Below, piece after piece: positions 1 through 10,685 of a DNA stretch of 64,000 bases (its first letter is position 1; the number at the start of each line of letters is the position of its first letter). The stretch is from Agarivorans litoreus (lineage in GTDB: Bacteria > Pseudomonadota > Gammaproteobacteria > Enterobacterales > Celerinatantimonadaceae). A program made the translations under genes and the position numbers. Below the pieces are notes generated by a model. It worked only from the letters and a program-made list of their open reading frames with translations. It had not been told where the DNA came from and did no database searches. The stretch is from contig NZ_BLPI01000001.1 of assembly GCF_019649015.1 (NCBI RefSeq), forward strand, positions 2,718,501-2,782,500. The letters are read 5' to 3'.

Positions 1-119
1 ACCAAAAAGGTAAAACTAAGCGTCACGGAGCACGTTTTGGTCGCCGCAACGACGTGAAGAAAGCGTATGTAACCTTAGCTGAAGGTGCAGACATCGACTT
101 CACCGGTGCCGCAGAGTAA
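1..119 (+). CDS. rplW: 50S ribosomal protein L23, C-terminal part (cut by window edge)
   Basis: Only the last 38 codons are present, read in the frame that starts at base 3 and ends with TAA at 117-119. The tail ([25 protein letters not shown]) matches the C-terminal end of bacterial L23. L23 lies at the peptide exit tunnel and is the docking site for trigger factor and SRP. It sits 12 bases upstream of rplB, as in the S10 operon, and the AAGGAG that overlaps its stop serves rplB. Confidence 0.95.
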   Translation, partial: QKGKTKRHGARFGRRNDVKKAYVTLAEGADIDFTGAAE

Positions 120-131
120 GGAGTATCTTAA

Positions 132-1252
<1,121 letters not shown>

Positions 1253-1263
1253 GAGTCTAAATT

Positions 1264-1596
1264 ATGGAAGCTTTAGCTAAACATCGTTTTGCTCGTGGTT
1301 CTGCGCAAAAAGCTCGCCTGGTTGCAGATCAAGTACGTGGTCTACCAGTTGAAAAAGCACTTGTTACGTTGCAATTCAGCAGCAAAAAAGCAGCAGGACT
1401 TGTTAAGAAAGTTCTAGAATCTGCCATTGCTAACGCTGAGCACAACGAAGGTGCTGATATTGATGAGTTGAAAATCACCAAAATCTTCGTAGATGATGGT
1501 CCAACTCTAAAGCGTATTCGTCCTCGTGCTAAAGGCCGAGCCGACCGTATTATCAAGCGTACCAGCCACATCACTGTGGTTGTGTCTGATAACTAG
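1264..1596 (+). CDS. rplV: 50S ribosomal protein L22
   Basis: 110 residues, the standard size. L22 lines the polypeptide exit tunnel; its long beta-hairpin is represented here by the Arg/Lys-rich segment [17 protein letters not shown] near residues 80-96, with no insertion or deletion of the type linked to macrolide resistance. The N-terminus ([26 protein letters not shown]) is typical. AGGAG lies about 8 bases before the ATG. It is followed after 10 bases by rpsC. Confidence 0.98.
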   Translation: MEALAKHRFARGSAQKARLVADQVRGLPVEKALVTLQFSSKKAAGLVKKVLESAIANAEHNEGADIDELKITKIFVDDGPTLKRIRPRAKGRADRIIKRTSHITVVVSDN

Positions 1597-1606
1597 GAGA
1601 TAAGCA

Positions 1607-2305
1607 ATGGGTCAGAAAGTACATCCTAATGGTATTCGCCTAGGTATCGTAAAACCATGGAATTCAACCTGGTATGCCGATAAAGGTGAATACGCAGATA
1701 ACCTTTACAGCGACCACAAAGTGCGTCAATTCTTAACTAAAGAATTGAAAAGCGCTTCTGTATCTCGCATTACTATTGAGCGTCCTGCTAAGAGCATTCG
1801 TGTAACTATTCACACTGCTCGCCCAGGTGTTGTAATTGGTAAGAAAGGTGAAGATGTTGAAAAACTTCGCAAGAACGTAGCTAAATTAGCTGGCGTACCT
1901 GCGCAAATCAATATCTCAGAAGTTCGTAAGCCTGAGTTAGACGCTAAATTAGTAGCAGACTCTATCTCTAGCCAGCTAGAGCGTCGTGTTATGTTCCGTC
2001 GTGCGATGAAGCGCGCCGTACAAAACGCAATGCGCCTAGGCGCTAAAGGTATCAAGGTTCAAGTTAGTGGTCGTTTAGGCGGTGCAGAAATTGCTCGAGC
2101 TGAATGGTACCGTGAAGGTCGTGTACCGCTACACACTTTACGTGCTGATATCGATTACTCAACTTCAGAAGCGTTGACTACTTACGGTATCATCGGCGTT
2201 AAAGTTTGGATCTTTAAAGGCGAAGTACTTGGCGGAATGCCAGTGGCTGCAGCACCTGAAGCTCCTTCTAAGCCGAAGCGCGGTAACAAGCGCAACGCTA
2301 AATAG
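1607..2305 (+). CDS. rpsC: 30S ribosomal protein S3
   Basis: 232 residues (E. coli 233). S3 forms part of the mRNA entry channel and helicase of the 30S subunit. The KH domain GxxG motif is seen as [13 protein letters not shown] at about residues 75-87, and the C-terminal domain has [10 protein letters not shown] and a basic Lys/Arg-rich tail. AGGAGATAAGC precedes the ATG. It lies 11 bases before rplP. Confidence 0.98.
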   Translation: MGQKVHPNGIRLGIVKPWNSTWYADKGEYADNLYSDHKVRQFLTKELKSASVSRITIERPAKSIRVTIHTARPGVVIGKKGEDVEKLRKNVAKLAGVPAQINISEVRKPELDAKLVADSISSQLERRVMFRRAMKRAVQNAMRLGAKGIKVQVSGRLGGAEIARAEWYREGRVPLHTLRADIDYSTSEALTTYGIIGVKVWIFKGEVLGGMPVAAAPEAPSKPKRGNKRNAK

Positions 2306-2316
2306 GAGAACCGGGA

Positions 2317-2727
2317 ATGTTACAACCAAAACGTACTAAATTCCGTAAGCAACACACTGGTCGTAACCGTGGTTTAGGCAAAGGACAAAACGTGTCTTTT
2401 GGCGACTTCGGTCTTAAAGCGACTGGTCGTGGCCGTCTTACTGCTCGTCAGATCGAAGCAGCACGTCGTGCGATGACTCGTCACATTAAACGTCAAGGTA
2501 AAATCTGGATCCGTGTATTCCCAGACAAGCCGATTACTCAAAAGCCTCTTGAGGTTCGTATGGGTAAAGGTAAAGGTAACGTGGAATACTGGGTAGCCCA
2601 AATTCAGCCAGGCAAAGTTCTGTATGAAATGGACGGCGTTTCAGAAGGTCTTGCTCGCGAAGCTTTCGAGCTTGCTGCGCGTAAGTTACCTATTAGCACC
2701 ACTTTTGTAACGCGGACGGTGATGTAA
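2317..2727 (+). CDS. rplP: 50S ribosomal protein L16
   Basis: 136 residues, as in E. coli. It begins [19 protein letters not shown] and contains the arginine that is hydroxylated in E. coli L16 by YcfD/RoxA (the KVLYEMDGV region). L16 helps place tRNA in the A site. AGGAGAACCGGGA precedes the start. Its TAA stop shares one base with the rpmC start (TAATG), so the two genes are translationally coupled. Confidence 0.98.
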   Translation: MLQPKRTKFRKQHTGRNRGLGKGQNVSFGDFGLKATGRGRLTARQIEAARRAMTRHIKRQGKIWIRVFPDKPITQKPLEVRMGKGKGNVEYWVAQIQPGKVLYEMDGVSEGLAREAFELAARKLPISTTFVTRTVM

Positions 2728-2918
2728 TGACAGCGAACGAACTTAAAGATAAAAGTGTTGAAGAGCTTAAAGCTGAGCTACTAAACCTGCTTCGTGAGCA
2801 ATTCAACTTGCGTATGCAAGCAAGTACTGGTCAATTAGCCCAAACTCACTTGCTTAAAAACGTACGTCGCGATATCGCGCGTGTGAAAACAATTCTGAAT
2901 CAGAAGGCAGGTGCGTAA
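2727..2918 (+). CDS. rpmC: 50S ribosomal protein L29
   Basis: 63 residues forming the two-helix L29 hairpin ([19 protein letters not shown], then [14 protein letters not shown]). It lies beside L23 at the tunnel exit. It overlaps rplP by one base at its start and rpsQ by one base at its end (both TAATG), so rplP-rpmC-rpsQ form a tightly coupled translation unit. Confidence 0.97.
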   Translation: MTANELKDKSVEELKAELLNLLREQFNLRMQASTGQLAQTHLLKNVRRDIARVKTILNQKAGA

Positions 2919-3163
2919 TGAGCGATATCCGTACATTGCAAGGTAAAGTAGTTAGCGACAAAATGGACAAGTCTATCGTTGTTGCTATTGAGCGTCAGGT
3001 TAAACACCCTATTTACGGGAAATACACCAAACGCACTACTAAGCTACATGCTCATGATGAAGCTAACGTTGCCGCTCAAGGCGATGTAGTTACCATCAGA
3101 GAATGTGCTCCAATCTCTAAGACTAAGTCTTGGACTTTGGTAGACGTAGTAGTTAAAGCCTAA
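2918..3163 (+). CDS. rpsQ: 30S ribosomal protein S17
   Basis: 81 residues with the OB-fold S17 signature ([29 protein letters not shown]). A primary 16S rRNA-binding protein. It is the last gene of the S10 operon here. In most gammaproteobacteria rplN and the spc operon follow within a few hundred bases. In this window a strong terminator and an unrelated exopolysaccharide gene follow instead. Confidence 0.98.
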   Translation: MSDIRTLQGKVVSDKMDKSIVVAIERQVKHPIYGKYTKRTTKLHAHDEANVAAQGDVVTIRECAPISKTKSWTLVDVVVKA

Positions 3164-3180
3164 GCTTTAAAACTATGAAA

Positions 3181-3206
3181 AAGGCTCCCAGTGGGAGCCT
3201 TTTTTC
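3181..3206 (+). terminator. Intrinsic terminator of the S10 operon
   Basis: Perfect 9-bp stem AAGGCTCCC (3181-3189) / GGGAGCCTT (3193-3201) with the 3-base loop AGT, running into an uninterrupted T-tract. It lies 18 bases after the rpsQ stop. A strong terminator here agrees with the absence of the spc operon downstream. An AT-only palindrome (3214-3234) follows but is too weak to call. Confidence 0.93.
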
Positions 3207-3344
3207 GTTTATTAATAATAATTATATTATTATTGCTTTTTGCAGCATGGAGCATTTGTTCTACCGACAATTCCAATATTTCCTAATTGCATGTAGCCCG
3301 CCGAGCTGGCAGTATCATTCAGTTGTAGGAAATTGATTTGGCTA

Positions 3345-5549
3345 ATGGAGTCCACCTTTAGGTTCATGGAAGAGCAGAAGTCGCCACAAAATAGAGAGAG
3401 CAAAGAAATCGATTTGCGTCATCTTTTTGTTACTTTGTGGCAAGCAAAATTAAGCATTATATTGGCAGTAATGATGACATTGCTGCTAAGCATGCTGTAC
3501 GTAAAAGCACTGCCTTCTTTATATCAAGCTTCTTCAAAATTAATGATCGGCTACAGCCAAGCAAAAATGGTTGCTGTTGAAGATGTTTACAATTTTGATA
3601 CTCAAGCAGAAGCTTACTTTAATACCGAAACTGAAATACTTCGCTCTGAACGGATAGCTCTCGCAGTTATTCATCAATTAGATTTACAGCATCATCCCGA
3701 ATTTTTACGCAAACCGATCGCGCCTTGGCGTTACTGGTGGCAGGTCATTACTCTTGGCTATAGCTCACAGTTTAGTGCCGCTAATTCGCCCAGCGAAGCC
3801 CAGATTTTGAGGGTTTTTAAAAGCCGCTTATCGGTAACCCCGTTACCTAAAAGTCGTCTAGTAGAGATAAGTTTCAGAAGCTGGGACAAATTACTGGCTC
3901 AACAAGTCTCTATTGCCGTTGCTGAGGCGTATATTGAGTACCATCGTAGCTCCAGTGAAGCAGCAACCGACCAAACTATTGGTTGGTTGCTGCAAGAGCT
4001 GAACAGGTTGAAATCTGCCTTACAAAGCTCTGAAGTTGAATTACAGCTGTATCGCGAACAAGAAAATCTGGTTGACCAAGAAGGTATCCTTGGATTGATT
4101 GGTAAAGAGCTGCAGCAGCTTACTACTCAACAATTAGAAGCCCAAAGGATTAAAAGTGAGGCCAGTGCGCTATGGAATTTGGTACGACGCACGGCCAAAG
4201 GTGACTTGGACAAGCTTACCTCTTTAAGCGAAATCCAACGTGACCCGATGGTACAAAATATAAAACGACGCCGTATCGAGCTTGAACTAGAGCAAGCTGA
4301 TTTAGCTAAGCGTTATGGACCCAAGCACCCTAAAAGGGTGTCGTTAACGGGAGAAATATCGCGGGTTGAACTTGAACTGCGCAGCCAAACCGATTTTATT
4401 ATTTCTGGCATAGAGAAAAGCTACCAGTCTGCAGTGGCACGTGAAGCTGCGTTGTCTGAATCCTTGCGTTTAGCTAAGGTGAGGTATCAAGACCTAAGTC
4501 GTAAAACTACCCGTTTTAACCAACTTACTCGTGAAATCGAAAGTAATACTCGTTTGTATAACACTTTCCTTGAGAAATTTAAGGAAGCCGAGGCTGCAGA
4601 AGGTTTTAATCGCGGTTATGCACAGTTGGTTGATAGCGCACGGATCCCTGAGTCACCGATTAAACCTAAGAAAGCGATTATCGTGATACTGGCAGGCATG
4701 TTAGCTGGAATACTTAGCGTTGTCTTTGTCTTACTTAAACAAGCCATGTCGCGCACTTTCGCTACTGTAGATGAGCTAGAAACTGCCCTCAACGTTGAAG
4801 TCATCGCGGAAGTCCCAAAAGTAAAAGTACGAAGCAACAAGTGGTTAAGGCAAGGCGTTCACCCTTGGTTAGGGGAACCGCTGCGCTCGTTACGAGCCCG
4901 TCTACAAATGCGACCTAATCGTGGTCAAGTCGTATTGTTTACCTCAGCCCTAGAAGGTGAAGGTAAAACGAGCATTACCATTCAAACAGCTTCTGCATGT
5001 AGTGATGTAGAGAAAGTATTGCTGATTGATGCTGACTTGCGTCGAGCTTCCGTCTCTACCTATTTAAACTATCCATTATCGCAACCGGGCTTAACTCATT
5101 TGCTGGCGCGCACTCATTCTGTGTCGCAGTGTATTCATCGCGATAACCAATTGGGCTTTGACGTGCTTACCGCTGGGTTGATTGACCGCCATTCAACCTC
5201 GCTGTTGGCATCGAAGAAGTTCAAATTATTATTAAAGGGTCTGCGTCAGCATTACGATCGGATTGTTATTGAAACTGGACCATTGATGCAGGTGAGTGAT
5301 GCGGTAATGGTTGCTCCGTCGGTTGATGCTACCTTATTGGTAGTGCAAGCTGAACGCACCGATGGTAAATCGATAGAAAACGCGCTAAGCAAGTTAGCGC
5401 GAATGGACTTGGAAATTTCCGGTGTAGTGTTCAATAAAGTCGCCCGCAATAAACGTGCTTACGACTACGACCTTCCTTCGGTACATCTAGTTGAACGTAG
5501 CCCTAAAGTCATTCCTTTACACGAAGACAAGTTTCGCAAACAGGGTTAA
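3345..5549 (+). CDS. Wzc/Wzz-like polysaccharide chain-length and BY-kinase-type protein
   Basis: About 734 residues from the ATG at 3345. The N-terminal Wzz domain has TM1 near residues 33-53 and TM2 near 444-464 (ILAGMLAGILSVVFVLL), with a long coiled-coil periplasmic part between them containing the GNVR-like region. The cytoplasmic ATPase domain shows Walker A (ALEGEGKTS, about 535) and Walker A' (VLLIDADLRR, about 560). The Walker B position reads IVIETGP instead of the usual I-I-D-T-P-P, and the C-terminus has only two tyrosines (YDYD) instead of a tyrosine cluster. The family controls export and chain length of surface polysaccharide from the inner membrane. No glycosyltransferase or Wza gene is nearby. 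The start is uncertain: TTG at 3333 is too close to its AGGA, ATG at 3345 is 14 bases from it, and ATG at 3366 is also possible. Confidence 0.82.
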   Translation: MESTFRFMEEQKSPQNRESKEIDLRHLFVTLWQAKLSIILAVMMTLLLSMLYVKALPSLYQASSKLMIGYSQAKMVAVEDVYNFDTQAEAYFNTETEILRSERIALAVIHQLDLQHHPEFLRKPIAPWRYWWQVITLGYSSQFSAANSPSEAQILRVFKSRLSVTPLPKSRLVEISFRSWDKLLAQQVSIAVAEAYIEYHRSSSEAATDQTIGWLLQELNRLKSALQSSEVELQLYREQENLVDQEGILGLIGKELQQLTTQQLEAQRIKSEASALWNLVRRTAKGDLDKLTSLSEIQRDPMVQNIKRRRIELELEQADLAKRYGPKHPKRVSLTGEISRVELELRSQTDFIISGIEKSYQSAVAREAALSESLRLAKVRYQDLSRKTTRFNQLTREIESNTRLYNTFLEKFKEAEAAEGFNRGYAQLVDSARIPESPIKPKKAIIVILAGMLAGILSVVFVLLKQAMSRTFATVDELETALNVEVIAEVPKVKVRSNKWLRQGVHPWLGEPLRSLRARLQMRPNRGQVVLFTSALEGEGKTSITIQTASACSDVEKVLLIDADLRRASVSTYLNYPLSQPGLTHLLARTHSVSQCIHRDNQLGFDVLTAGLIDRHSTSLLASKKFKLLLKGLRQHYDRIVIETGPLMQVSDAVMVAPSVDATLLVVQAERTDGKSIENALSKLARMDLEISGVVFNKVARNKRAYDYDLPSVHLVERSPKVIPLHEDKFRKQG

Positions 5550-5618
5550 ATCCTGCCTTAAGCTGGAGAGTTATTTAGTTTTGGTATATGGTTGTGCCGC
5601 ACTATATAGGAAGGGCCC

Positions 5619-6572
5619 ATGCCAGCAACTTACACTACCTCGCCGCATGCGTTTAGTTATTTAGATTTTGAACGCGAAGCTTGGTCAACACTCCGTCAAT
5701 CTGTACCGCTTACTCTTACTGAAGATGATCTGGAACGCATTCGAGGCATCAACGAAGCGTTGTCTTTGCCTCAGGTTGTTGATATTTACCTGCCATTATC
5801 TCGCTTGCTCAACTTATACGTTAAAGCGCGCCAAGACCGCCGCGAAGTATTAGCTAATTTTTTAGGTAGTGGAAAACATGTACCTTATATTATTGGCGTT
5901 TCAGGTAGTGTAGCTGGTGGTAAAAGCACCACGTCGCGGATCTTACAAGCTCTTTTGCAACGGTGGCCAGAACATCCTAAGGTGGATATTGTAACAACCG
6001 ACGGCTTCTTATTGCCTAACGAAGAGCTTGAAGCGCGCGGTTTAATGCAGCGCAAAGGATTTCCGGAAAGTTACGATCAAAAAGCCTTAGTTGATTTTGT
6101 AGCTGCGTTAAAATCTGGTGAAGAATCTGTGTCGGCACCGGTATACTCCCACCTCTCTTACGATATTGTAAAAGACAAGCAGATTAAAGTAGAGCAACCC
6201 GACATTGTTATTTTGGAGGGCTTAAATGTGCTGCAGTCAGCACGTGATTATCCGAACCAGCCTCGCCAGGTATTTGTTTCTGACTATTTGGATTTTTCTA
6301 TTTTTGTCGATGCAGATCCCGAGCAACTAGAAACGTGGTACATCGAACGCTTTCAAAAGTTACGAGCCAGCGCATTTACCCACCCCAGTAACTATTTTCA
6401 TCACTATGCCCAGCTTGATGACATTGAAGCATCAAAGGTAGCTAAAAAAATTTGGTCATCGATTAATTACGTTAATTTGATTGAGAATATTTTACCTACT
6501 CGTGAGCGCGCAGATTTAATTCTAGAGAAAAGTGCTAACCATGAAGTTAGCCGGGTGAGATTAAGAAAATGA
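5619..6572 (+). CDS. coaA: Pantothenate kinase, type I
   Basis: 317 residues (E. coli 316). It phosphorylates pantothenate in the first and rate-setting step of coenzyme A synthesis. P-loop [15 protein letters not shown] at about residues 93-107; the family segments [15 protein letters not shown] and EGLNVLQ follow. The start is set by AGGAAGGG five bases before the ATG. Its stop overlaps the murB start (ATGA), giving a coupled coaA-murB-birA unit. In E. coli these same genes are neighbours but in a different arrangement. Confidence 0.96.
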   Translation: MPATYTTSPHAFSYLDFEREAWSTLRQSVPLTLTEDDLERIRGINEALSLPQVVDIYLPLSRLLNLYVKARQDRREVLANFLGSGKHVPYIIGVSGSVAGGKSTTSRILQALLQRWPEHPKVDIVTTDGFLLPNEELEARGLMQRKGFPESYDQKALVDFVAALKSGEESVSAPVYSHLSYDIVKDKQIKVEQPDIVILEGLNVLQSARDYPNQPRQVFVSDYLDFSIFVDADPEQLETWYIERFQKLRASAFTHPSNYFHHYAQLDDIEASKVAKKIWSSINYVNLIENILPTRERADLILEKSANHEVSRVRLRK

Positions 6573-7636
6573 GTGTAGTGTCGGCTATTAAACGCGACGT
6601 TGATTTAACTAGCTACAACACTTTTGGCTTGGCTGCTAAAGCCAAATATTTTGTAGAGCTAACAAATTCGAACGATATTGGCGAGTTGGTGAGTTGGATA
6701 CGTGCTGAACAGCTACCTTGGATGGTAATTGGTGGAGGTTCTAACTTACTGCTTCTTGAAGACTTTGCGGGCCTAGTGGTGCTAAACCAGCTGCGAGGTA
6801 TTGAAGTGAGCGAAACAGCTGACAGTTATTCTATTAGGGCAGCGGCGGGTGAAGATTGGCATAAATTTGTAAAATGGACTGTAGAACAAGGAATGCCCGG
6901 TTTAGAAAATTTGGCACTTATCCCTGGTACGGTAGGAGCCTCACCGGTACAAAATATTGGAGCTTATGGAGTGGAACTGGCTGATGTATGTTCCGAGGTT
7001 GAATATTATTCGATACACTCTAACCGCACACAAGTTATTAGCTCTGAAGATTGCCAGTTTGCCTATCGAGATAGCATCTTTAAAAGCGCCTTAAAAGACC
7101 AAGTTATTATCAGTCACGTGACTTTTAAGCTGAATAAATCTTGGCAAGCCAAATGCGAATACGGTGGTTTAAAGCAGCTAGAGGCAGATATTAGTGCTCA
7201 GACGATTTTTGATGAAGTATGTAAGATGCGCATTAGCAAACTTCCTGACCCACAGGTATTAGGAAATGCTGGGAGCTTTTTTAAGAATCCATTAGTGAGT
7301 AACGAACAGCTTGCTAAATTGTTGTGTCGCTATCCCGATATGCCTAATTACTCTGCTACAAACGGCCTGTCTAAGCTAGCTGCTGGTTGGTTGATCGATC
7401 AACTTGGCCTTAAAGGATATACTGTTGGCGGAGCAGCAGTGCATCAAGATCAAGCTTTAGTCTTAGTAAATATAGCCAATGCAAAAGCGATTGATTTACT
7501 TGCGTTATGTCGTCACATTCGCCAGCAAGTTTGGCAACGTTTCGATGTGCTATTGCAGCCGGAGGTTCGCTTCATAAATAGTATTGGTGAGGTTGAGCCA
7601 ACACTTGTTTTAGGAATGCCTGATGCAGGAGAGTAA
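6569..7636 (+). CDS. murB: UDP-N-acetylenolpyruvoylglucosamine reductase
   Basis: 355 residues, type I MurB. This FAD enzyme uses NADPH to reduce the enolpyruvyl group in the second committed step of peptidoglycan synthesis. FAD-binding PCMH features: GGGSNLLL near residue 55, [16 protein letters not shown] near 120, and the catalytic-loop serine in NAGSFFKNP near 233. It overlaps coaA by 4 bases and birA by 14 bases, as the ATG of birA lies inside the murB tail. Confidence 0.96.
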   Translation: MSVVSAIKRDVDLTSYNTFGLAAKAKYFVELTNSNDIGELVSWIRAEQLPWMVIGGGSNLLLLEDFAGLVVLNQLRGIEVSETADSYSIRAAAGEDWHKFVKWTVEQGMPGLENLALIPGTVGASPVQNIGAYGVELADVCSEVEYYSIHSNRTQVISSEDCQFAYRDSIFKSALKDQVIISHVTFKLNKSWQAKCEYGGLKQLEADISAQTIFDEVCKMRISKLPDPQVLGNAGSFFKNPLVSNEQLAKLLCRYPDMPNYSATNGLSKLAAGWLIDQLGLKGYTVGGAAVHQDQALVLVNIANAKAIDLLALCRHIRQQVWQRFDVLLQPEVRFINSIGEVEPTLVLGMPDAGE

Positions 7637-8585
7637 ACCTTATCAGTTGATTAAAGCGCTGGCACCGGGGGAGTTTTGCTCAGGCGAAAGTTTAGCTAAG
7701 CAACTAAAAGTATCAAGAACCACAGTTGCTAGTTATATCAAACAATATAGCGGACTTGGTTTAGACATTTATAGCGTTAAGGGCAAAGGCTATCGTTTAG
7801 CTGATTCACTTTCTTTGTTAAACGCAGCCCGGCTAGAACTAGCTCTTCCCCAAAATCGCCCTATAGTTATCGACCAGTTAGACTCCACTAATGCATGGTT
7901 AATGAACCACATAGATACTACTGACCACGGTCAACTCATTTTGGCTGAATATCAAAGTGCAGGTAGGGGGCGGCGAGGTAGAGCATGGCAAACGCCTTAT
8001 GCGGGTCAACTTTGTATGTCCTTACTGTGGCGTCTGCAAGATGGTATTGAAGCTGCCATGGGACTGAGCTTAGCGGTAGGCCTCGCTATTGTGGAGGCGT
8101 TAGAAAATGTCGGTTTTAAAGAGCTAGGATTAAAGTGGCCTAATGATATTTACCTGCAAGGTAAAAAGCTCGGTGGGGTATTAATAGAGCTACAAGGCCA
8201 TGCAAACAGTGAAGTGAGTTTAGTGGTGGGCTTGGGGGTAAACGTTAAAGTAGGAAGTTTACAGGCTGAACTAATTGATCAAGCATTTGCGCAGTTACAA
8301 AGTCATTCCAAATTACCAATTAATCGCACTGAATTAGCCATAGCTATTGTTGAATCTTTGAATCAGATGTTCGAGGTATTTCGGTTGCAGGGCTTCGCTG
8401 CACTGCAGCAACGCTGGAATCGCTATGATATTTTTGCCAATCAAGCGGTGAGTTTGCGTTTTTCTGAGGAGCGGCAGTTGAAAGGGCTCGCCAAAGGCGT
8501 GGATAAACAAGGCCAATTGTTGCTTGAAATTGATGGTCAACATCAAGCCTTTATGGCCGGTGAAGTATCGCTACGCGGCCAATAA
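7623..8585 (+). CDS. birA: Bifunctional biotin-protein ligase / biotin operon repressor
   Basis: 320 residues (E. coli 321). The N-terminal winged helix (SGESLAKQLKVSRTTVASYIKQ, residues about 18-40) indicates the regulatory, DNA-binding class. The ligase domain has the biotinyl-AMP loop GRGRRGRAW near 117-125 and KWPNDIYLQGKKLGGVLIE near 177-195, and a C-terminal SH3-like domain. It biotinylates acetyl-CoA carboxylase carrier protein and represses bio genes, which are not in this window. AGGA lies about 7 bases before the ATG, within murB coding sequence. Confidence 0.96.
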   Translation: MQESKPYQLIKALAPGEFCSGESLAKQLKVSRTTVASYIKQYSGLGLDIYSVKGKGYRLADSLSLLNAARLELALPQNRPIVIDQLDSTNAWLMNHIDTTDHGQLILAEYQSAGRGRRGRAWQTPYAGQLCMSLLWRLQDGIEAAMGLSLAVGLAIVEALENVGFKELGLKWPNDIYLQGKKLGGVLIELQGHANSEVSLVVGLGVNVKVGSLQAELIDQAFAQLQSHSKLPINRTELAIAIVESLNQMFEVFRLQGFAALQQRWNRYDIFANQAVSLRFSEERQLKGLAKGVDKQGQLLLEIDGQHQAFMAGEVSLRGQ

Positions 8586-8649
8586 TTGAGCCCGCTGGCT
8601 GATTTTTGCGCGTTCACATCAATCCTTAGTTTTTTTTTCCATTTGGTTG

Positions 8650-8678
8650 TTGCATTTAATAAATGCATTACATAGAAT
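8650..8678 (+). promoter_or_regulatory. Promoter of the tRNA-tuf operon
   Basis: TTGCAT (8650-8655), a 17-base spacer and TAGAAT (8673-8678), followed by a GC-rich discriminator (GCGCAGC) typical of stringently controlled stable-RNA promoters. It lies 18 bases before the first tRNA. A sigma-70 promoter is an inference from this match. Confidence 0.75.
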
Positions 8679-8696
8679 GCGCAGCACTTAAGCGAT

Positions 8697-8772
<76 letters not shown>

Positions 8773-8814
8773 TCTCTTAAGTGTAAGGCTTCACCTTATT
8801 AAAGGTGACAGTGT

Positions 8815-8898
8815 GGGGGGGTTCCCGAGTGGCCAAAGGGAGCAGATTGTAAATCTGCCGCGAAAGCTTCGATGGTTCGAATCCGTCCCCCCCCACCA
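8815..8898 (+). tRNA. tyrU: tRNA-Tyr (anticodon GTA)
   Basis: 84 bases including encoded CCA; class II tRNA with a long variable arm (CCGCGAAAGCTTCGA region) and anticodon GTA. The acceptor stem is a pure homopolymer, seven G (8815-8821) paired with seven C (8888-8894), which is unusual. The T stem contains one T-G wobble. Confidence 0.95.
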
Positions 8899-8935
8899 TT
8901 TATTTTGGTAGTAGGTCGTCTTCCAAAGGTTTGAT

Positions 8936-9010
<75 letters not shown>

Positions 9011-9014
9011 CAGT

Positions 9015-9090
9015 GCTGATATAGCTCAGTTGGTAGAGCGCACCCTTGGTAAGGGTGAGGTCGGCAGTTCGAATCTGCCTATCAGCACCA
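9015..9090 (+). tRNA. thrT: tRNA-Thr (anticodon GGT)
   Basis: 76 bases with encoded CCA. Acceptor GCTGATA/TATCAGC, anticodon GGT, discriminator A. From memory identical to E. coli thrT. It lies 94 bases before tuf, with which it is probably co-transcribed. Confidence 0.97.
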
Positions 9091-9184
9091 CATTCCTTTT
9101 TTAGTCTCCCTATTACTTTTTACCGGTCGGTAAGCGTAAACCAATGGTGCTTTGTACCAATGACCTTTATCCAGAGGGACTATT

Positions 9185-10369
9185 ATGTCTAAAGAAAAAT
9201 TTGAACGTTCAAAACCGCACGTAAACGTTGGTACAATTGGCCACGTTGACCACGGTAAAACAACTCTAACAGCTGCTATTACCAACGTACTTGCAAAAGT
9301 ATACGGTGGTGAAGCTAAAGATTTCGCAGCAATCGATAACGCTCCAGAAGAGCGCGAGCGCGGTATCACCATTTCTACTTCACACGTAGAGTACGACACA
9401 CCAACTCGTCACTACGCACACGTAGACTGTCCTGGACACGCCGATTACGTTAAAAACATGATCACTGGTGCAGCACAAATGGACGGCGCTATCCTAGTAG
9501 TAGCGTCTACAGATGGCCCAATGCCACAAACCCGTGAGCACATCCTACTTTCTCGTCAGGTTGGTGTACCTTACATCATCGTATTCATGAACAAATGTGA
9601 CATGGTAGACGACGAAGAGCTTCTAGAATTAGTAGAAATGGAAGTACGTGAACTTCTATCAGAATACGAATTCCCAGGTGATGACATTCCAGTAATCCAA
9701 GGTTCAGCGCTTAAAGCCCTAGAAGGCGAAGAGCAATGGGAAGCAAAAATCATTGAGCTTGCAGAAGCACTAGATTCTTACATTCCAGAGCCAGAGCGTG
9801 ACATCGACAAGCCATTCCTACTACCAATTGAAGATGTATTCTCAATTTCAGGTCGTGGTACGGTAGTAACAGGTCGTGTAGAGCGCGGTATCATCAAAGT
9901 TTCAGAAGAGATTGAAATTGTTGGTATCAAAGAAACTACAAAAACAACCTGTACAGGTGTTGAAATGTTCCGCAAGCTTCTAGACGAAGGTCGTGCAGGT
10001 GAGAACTGTGGTATCTTGTTACGTGGTACTAAGCGTGATGACGTACAGCGTGGTCAAGTATTGGCAGCTCCTGGTTCAATTACTCCACACACCAAGTTTG
10101 AAGCAGAAGTATACGTACTAAGCAAAGACGAAGGTGGCCGTCACACGCCATTCTTCAAAGGCTACCGTCCACAGTTCTACTTCCGTACAACTGACGTAAC
10201 TGGTGCAGTAGAGTTACCAGAAGGCGTAGAAATGGTAATGCCAGGCGACAACTTGAAATTTGTTGTAGAGCTAATTTGCCCAATCGCGATGGACGAAGGT
10301 TTACGCTTCGCAATCCGTGAAGGTGGCCGTACAGTAGGTGCGGGTGTTGTAGCTAAAATCTTCGAATAA
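9185..10369 (+). CDS. tufB: Elongation factor Tu, copy 1
   Basis: 394 residues. GTPase that delivers aminoacyl-tRNA to the ribosome. G1 motif GHVDHGKT near residues 18-26, G3 DCPGHADY near 80, G4 NKCD near 135. ATG start with AGAGGGA seven bases upstream. The protein equals the copy at 27442-28626, and I find no DNA difference inside the coding region except the first base of the start codon (ATG here, GTG there). It follows four tRNA genes, as E. coli tufB does. Confidence 0.98.
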   Translation: MSKEKFERSKPHVNVGTIGHVDHGKTTLTAAITNVLAKVYGGEAKDFAAIDNAPEERERGITISTSHVEYDTPTRHYAHVDCPGHADYVKNMITGAAQMDGAILVVASTDGPMPQTREHILLSRQVGVPYIIVFMNKCDMVDDEELLELVEMEVRELLSEYEFPGDDIPVIQGSALKALEGEEQWEAKIIELAEALDSYIPEPERDIDKPFLLPIEDVFSISGRGTVVTGRVERGIIKVSEEIEIVGIKETTKTTCTGVEMFRKLLDEGRAGENCGILLRGTKRDDVQRGQVLAAPGSITPHTKFEAEVYVLSKDEGGRHTPFFKGYRPQFYFRTTDVTGAVELPEGVEMVMPGDNLKFVVELICPIAMDEGLRFAIREGGRTVGAGVVAKIFE

Positions 10370-10387
10370 GAAGACTAGCACAGCAAG

Positions 10388-10414
10388 AAAAAGGTCGCGT
10401 AAGCGGCCTTTTTT
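10388..10414 (+). terminator. Terminator after tuf copy 1
   Basis: Stem GGTCGC (10393-10398) / GCGGCC (10403-10408), extended by flanking A and T runs, with tetraloop GTAA and a T-rich tail. The copy after the second tuf has the same stem and tail but loop TTAG. Confidence 0.88.
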
Positions 10415-10509
10415 GTTTTTAAAGGCAAGATCTTTAAGTATTGCTCTGGTGTTATAAATACCTGGGCAATTTATTGTTTGCCTAGTCGCGTTTTTTCGAC
10501 ATTCAAGGG

Positions 10510-10538
10510 TTACAATCTTGAAACAAAGTGCCTATAAT
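10510..10538 (+). promoter_or_regulatory. Promoter of tRNA-Trp-secE-nusG
   Basis: A perfect TATAAT (10533-10538) with GC-rich discriminator GTCGGGC lies 17 bases before the tRNA. The -35 element is weak (TTACAA, 10510-10515, 17-base spacing). The preceding tuf terminator makes a new promoter here likely. Confidence 0.6.
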
Positions 10539-10555
10539 GTCGGGCTTCGTGCTAT

Positions 10556-10631
10556 AGGGGTGTAGTTCCAATGGCAGAACGTCGGATTCCAAATCCGAAT
10601 GTTGGGAGTTCGAATCTCTCCACCCCTGCCA
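10556..10631 (+). tRNA. trpT: tRNA-Trp (anticodon CCA)
   Basis: 76 bases with encoded CCA. Acceptor AGGGGTG/CACCCCT, anticodon loop TTCCAAA, discriminator G. It sits between tuf and secE, where E. coli has none but, as I recall, Vibrio and Shewanella relatives do. Confidence 0.97.
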
Positions 10632-10685
10632 CTATCCCTATATGAAGGGATTTATGATTTTGTGGGATTATTTGTAGGTTGTTTG

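Noticed and set aside
5581..5608. TTGGTA-16-TATATA as a promoter for coaA
   Set aside because: Transcription would begin inside or after the coaA ribosome-binding site, leaving almost no leader; the better reading is AGGAAGGG as ribosome-binding site.
8586..8640. AGCC-CGCT-GGCT followed by TTTTT as a terminator after birA
   Set aside because: Only four base pairs in the stem; too weak to call, although some termination after birA would be expected.
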